Source: Anaerolineales bacterium UBA7227 (GTDB taxonomy: Bacteria > Chloroflexota > Anaerolineae > Anaerolineales > Villigracilaceae). From it: DNA of 8,502 nt. The notes beneath the pieces were generated by a model that saw only the letters and a list, made by a program, of their open reading frames with translations, made no database searches and had not been told where the DNA came from. The stretch covers positions 1 to 8,502 of the forward strand of contig DKTP01000006.1 of the NCBI GenBank assembly GCA_002473085.1, given 5' to 3'. Within the stretch, counting starts at the first letter, position 1. Every line of letters starts with the position of its first letter. This document shows, in pieces, positions 6,213 through 8,502 of the stretch. The position numbers were made by a program, and so were the translations under genes.

Positions 6213-7529
6213 TTAACTCAGCGGCCCCGTCCGCTCGTAGAACAGGTTCATCAGCGTTTGCCCGAGTTTGGCGGAATCGTGGCGCCAGGGCTGTTCTTCG
6301 TCGAACAGATCGGCGCAGTAGACGCGCGAGTCCGCCGCGCTGTGGGCATCGGCGCGCACCCACTCGGTCCCGGCGGGCAGCGTGGGCGTGTAGTTATCGT
6401 TGCACAGCGCCACGTCGAACAGGTCCGCGCCCACGTGTTCCTCCAGCGCGCGGATGTGGTCGTGACAGGAATACTCGTCGGTCTCGCCGGTCTGCGTGGC
6501 GATGTTGCAGATGAAGATCTTGATGGCGCGGCTGGAGCGGATGGCCGCCAGCAGGTCGCGCACGAGCAGGTTGGGGAGGATGCTGGTATACAAACTGCCC
6601 GGCCCCACGAGGATCAAGTCCGCGTTGAGGATGGCTTTCAGCGCGGGAGGGAAGGCCGACGCGTCGTTTGGTTCGAGCCAGACGCGGCGGACGCGTCCCG
6701 CGGCTTCGGGGATGTGACTTTCGCCCTCCACGCGCACTTCGTTCGTCACGTGCGGCAGTTGGATGTCGGCTACCAGTTTGACGTCGTGCAGCGTGGACGG
6801 CAGCACGCGCCCGCTGACGGAGAGCACGCGTCCCGATTCGGCCACCGCCTCCTCGAAACTGCCCGTGATGTCGGAGAGCGCGCTGATGAAGAGATTGCCG
6901 AAGGAATGGCCGTCCAACCCAGGCTCGCCGCTGAAGCGGTATTGGAAGAGTTGGGTGAGCATGGCTTCGTCGTTCGAGAGCGCGGCGAGACAGTTGCGGA
7001 TGTCGCCCGGAGGGAGGATGCCGAAACTCTCGCGCAGCCGTCCCGAAGAGCCGCCGTCGTCCGCCACGGTGACGATGGCGGTCAGGTTGCGGGTGTGCTC
7101 CTTGAGGCCGCGCAGCAGGGTGGCGAGTCCGTGCCCGCCGCCGATGGCGACGATGCGCGGTCCGCGCGAGCGGCGGTTGTATTCCGCCACCTGGTCCAGC
7201 ACGTTCCGCCCGGGTTTCATGAAGGGACGCAGGAGGGCGCGGTTGAGTCCCCAGATGCCGTAGGCGGTGACGCCCAGTCCGATGCCGCCGAAGATGAGCA
7301 CGCGCAGCAGGCGCGGCAGAAAGCGGAGCGAGACGTAGGAAAGCACGGTCAGGAAGGTCTCGTTGGCGTATTCGACGCGGTAGAAATCGAGCAGGAGGAG
7401 GGCGAGACCGACGCCCAGAAAGGTGATGCCCGCCAGCGTGACGAGCATCCAGCGTTTGACGCCGAGTCCCGGCAGGAACCAGCCTCGCAGGGCTTGCCAG
7501 AATTTGCCCATAGGTTTTTCCGAGTTCAT
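6213..7529 (-). CDS. yvcK: YvcK/GlmR family protein with N-terminal membrane anchor
   Basis: The product is 438 residues from the ATG at 7529. Two hydrophobic segments at about 27-49 and 73-94 predict a membrane hairpin; the YvcK domain follows from about residue 124 and should be cytoplasmic. Family motifs are I-G-G-G-H-G-L (129-135), [12 protein letters not shown] (155-166), P-P-G-D-I-R-N (173-179), S-F-G-N-L (209-213), G-P-G-S-L-Y-T-S (309-316) and [10 protein letters not shown] (341-350). In Bacillus, YvcK (now GlmR) binds UDP-GlcNAc, stimulates GlmS and is needed for normal wall synthesis on gluconeogenic carbon; the fold resembles CofD, but CofD activity is not expected. The Bacillus protein is about 317 residues and lacks the anchor. 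The open frame extends upstream to 7964 only as a shadow of the ROK gene. A promoter (7565..7537) places transcription start at or beside this ATG; the ATG at 7511 is an alternative. Confidence 0.93.
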   Translation of the reverse strand: MNSEKPMGKFWQALRGWFLPGLGVKRWMLVTLAGITFLGVGLALLLLDFYRVEYANETFLTVLSYVSLRFLPRLLRVLIFGGIGLGVTAYGIWGLNRALLRPFMKPGRNVLDQVAEYNRRSRGPRIVAIGGGHGLATLLRGLKEHTRNLTAIVTVADDGGSSGRLRESFGILPPGDIRNCLAALSNDEAMLTQLFQYRFSGEPGLDGHSFGNLFISALSDITGSFEEAVAESGRVLSVSGRVLPSTLHDVKLVADIQLPHVTNEVRVEGESHIPEAAGRVRRVWLEPNDASAFPPALKAILNADLILVGPGSLYTSILPNLLVRDLLAAIRSSRAIKIFICNIATQTGETDEYSCHDHIRALEEHVGADLFDVALCNDNYTPTLPAGTEWVRADAHSAADSRVYCADLFDEEQPWRHDSAKLGQTLMNLFYERTGPLS

Positions 7530-7536
7530 GGCAGGG

Positions 7537-7565
7537 AATATAGCAGGGTTCAAGAGGGGCGTCAA
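7537..7565 (-). promoter_or_regulatory. Promoter of yvcK, predicted leaderless
   Basis: On the minus strand TTGACG (7565..7560, five of six) and TATATT (7542..7537, five of six) are exactly 17 bases apart, and TGC directly before the -10 makes an extended -10. The yvcK ATG begins 7 bases after the -10 box, where transcription usually starts, so the mRNA would have essentially no leader. No Shine-Dalgarno is visible, which agrees. Confidence 0.65.
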
Positions 7566-7574
7566 CGCCTCGGT

Positions 7575-7580
7575 TATAAT
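7575..7580 (+). promoter_or_regulatory. -10 box of the ROK kinase gene, predicted leaderless
   Basis: A perfect TATAAT lies 6 bases before the ATG at 7587, so transcription would start at or next to the start codon. No -35 matches well at 16-18 bases (7552-7557 reads AAGAGG), and that region overlaps the spacer of the opposing yvcK promoter. A weak core promoter needing an activator, or competing with yvcK, is possible. Confidence 0.5.
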
Positions 7581-7586
7581 AGAAGC

Positions 7587-8502
7587 ATGGGATATGTAAT
7601 TGCCATTGACATCGGCGGGACACAGTTGCGGGCCGCCGTTTACGCTTCGGAAAGCCGCCAGCCCGTTCAAATTCAACGCATCCAGACCCACGCGCCGGGC
7701 GAGAAGGTTTTCGAGCGTCTGGCGCGCCTGACGGACTCCATCTGGCCGAAAGACGGGACGGTGGAGGCCATCGGCGTCTCGGCCCCCGGTCCGCTCGACC
7801 CGCACACCGGCGTGATTATGACCACGCCCAACATCAAAGAATGGCAAAACTTTCCCCTCGTCGCGGAACTGACCGCGCGGTTCAAAGTCCAGACGTTCCT
7901 GGCGAACGACGCCAACCTGGCCGGCCTGGCCGAGTGGCGGTACGGCGCGGGACGCGGCCATCACAACGTGTTATACCTGACGGTCAGCACCGGCGTGGGC
8001 GGGGGCGTCATCATTGACGACCGTCTCCTCCAGGGAGGCCGGGGCCTCGCCGCCGAACTCGGACACGTCACCCTCGACGCCAGCCCCGACGCGCCGCTCT
8101 GCGGCTGCGGATTTCGCGGACATCTCGAGTCGTTCTCCTCGGGGACGGGGATCGAACGCTTCGTCGCGGACGAACTGGCGGCCGGCCGCGCCTCCAGCCT
8201 GGCCGGTCGGCCCTCCGCGCGGAAGATCGCCGAGGCCGCGCTCGCCGGGGACGGCCTCGCCCGCGCCGCCTACGCGCGAGCCGGGAAATACCTCGGCATC
8301 GCCGTCGCCAACTTCCTGCACATCTTCGACCCGTCCGTCGTCGTCTTCGGCGGCGGAGTCACGATGAGCGGCCCGCTCCTGTTCGATTCGTTCGACGCCA
8401 ACCTGCGGGCGCGCGTCTTCCACCCGCGTTATCTCGAAGGTCTGGAGATCAAAGCGGCCGAGCTGGGCGACGACGCCGGCCTGCTCGGCGCGCTGGCGCT
8501 GG
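7587..8502 (+). CDS. ROK-family sugar kinase, glucokinase-like (3' end outside window)
   Basis: An open frame of 305 codons runs from the ATG at 7587 to the window end without a stop. It belongs to the ROK family (repressor, ORF, kinase) but has no N-terminal helix-turn-helix, so it is the kinase type; the likely reaction is ATP-dependent 6-phosphorylation of glucose or a related hexose or amino sugar. Visible motifs are D-I-G-G-T (8-12, ATP phosphate loop), A-P-G-P (near 65-68), L-A-N-D-A-N (105-110) with catalytic D108, S-T-G-V-G-G-G (134-140), E-L-G-H (157-160) for sugar and zinc, the C-G-C-G segment at 172-175, and F-G-G-G near 254-257. G-D-D-A-G-L-L-G-A near the edge normally lies 10-20 residues from the end of the family. 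The zinc motif is unusual: the last cysteine is replaced by H179. The exact substrate cannot be read from sequence. The gene is divergent from yvcK with a 57-base gap. Confidence 0.92.
   Translation, partial: MGYVIAIDIGGTQLRAAVYASESRQPVQIQRIQTHAPGEKVFERLARLTDSIWPKDGTVEAIGVSAPGPLDPHTGVIMTTPNIKEWQNFPLVAELTARFKVQTFLANDANLAGLAEWRYGAGRGHHNVLYLTVSTGVGGGVIIDDRLLQGGRGLAAELGHVTLDASPDAPLCGCGFRGHLESFSSGTGIERFVADELAAGRASSLAGRPSARKIAEAALAGDGLARAAYARAGKYLGIAVANFLHIFDPSVVVFGGGVTMSGPLLFDSFDANLRARVFHPRYLEGLEIKAAELGDDAGLLGALAL

Noticed and set aside
7135..7144. G-G-G-H-G in YvcK instead of the Bacillus-type G-G-G-T-G as an anomaly
   Set aside because: From memory, actinobacterial YvcK proteins also have His here, so it is a known variant and not a defect.
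6394..7623. Minus-strand open frame of 409 codons overlapping yvcK in another frame
   Set aside because: It is Arg/His/Pro-rich with no domain, and the yvcK frame carries all family motifs over the same bases.
7530..7964. N-terminal extension of yvcK to a 583-residue protein
   Set aside because: The added 145 residues lie antisense to the ROK kinase coding region and have no similarity to YvcK. The promoter at 7565..7537 lies inside this extension and points to the ATG at 7529.
7971..8423. Minus-strand open frame of 150 codons and a plus-strand frame of 117 codons over the ROK kinase
   Set aside because: Both overlap the ROK kinase frame with its conserved motifs and show the usual Arg/Pro/Ser-rich or acidic shadow composition.

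Overview
This is a GC-rich bacterial window of mostly housekeeping genes. I read it as Chloroflexota, probably an Anaerolineae-type genome. That is inference from the combination of a YvcK protein with an added membrane anchor next to gap-pgk, a fused formiminotransferase-cyclodeaminase, and a secreted beta-propeller protein with a C-terminal DNRLRE-type domain. No rRNA, tRNA, CRISPR array, insertion sequence or phage gene is visible. No stretch longer than 165 bases lacks a gene.

Layout, left to right. (1) The first 15 codons of a minus-strand exported protein or lipoprotein run off the left edge (45..1). (2) A divergent 165-base intergenic region carries a good sigma70-type promoter for a plus-strand gene (211..2124). 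That gene encodes a secreted seven-repeat beta-propeller protein with a C-terminal DNRLRE/CBM96-like domain. (3) A 12-bp perfect hairpin between convergent genes (2139..2171) probably terminates from both sides. (4) A minus-strand fused glutamate formiminotransferase/formimino-THF cyclodeaminase (3722..2190) has its own -10 box. (5) A minus-strand glycolytic pair, pgk (5020..3848) and gap (6124..5066), is driven by a promoter and perfect Shine-Dalgarno in front of gap and ends at an intrinsic terminator (3790..3821). (6) Minus-strand yvcK (7529..6213) has two predicted membrane helices ahead of the YvcK/GlmR domain. (7) A divergent plus-strand ROK-family sugar kinase (7587..8502) runs off the right edge, probably only a few residues before its end.

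How the genes fit together. yvcK-gap-pgk joins a regulator of carbon flow into cell wall precursors to lower glycolysis, and the divergent ROK kinase probably feeds hexose phosphate into the same pathway. Actinobacteria keep yvcK near whiA and gap-pgk-tpi. Here rapZ and whiA are not between yvcK and gap, and tpi does not follow pgk. The formiminotransferase-cyclodeaminase supplies one-carbon units to folate, but no histidine-degradation gene is beside it.

The least ordinary parts are the 57-base yvcK/ROK intergenic region, where both start codons sit 6-7 bases after a -10 box so both mRNAs look leaderless; a Cys-to-His change in the ROK zinc motif; a roughly 12-residue lysine-rich insertion in GAPDH; and a palindromic element between gap and pgk. 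I found no convincing new multi-gene system.
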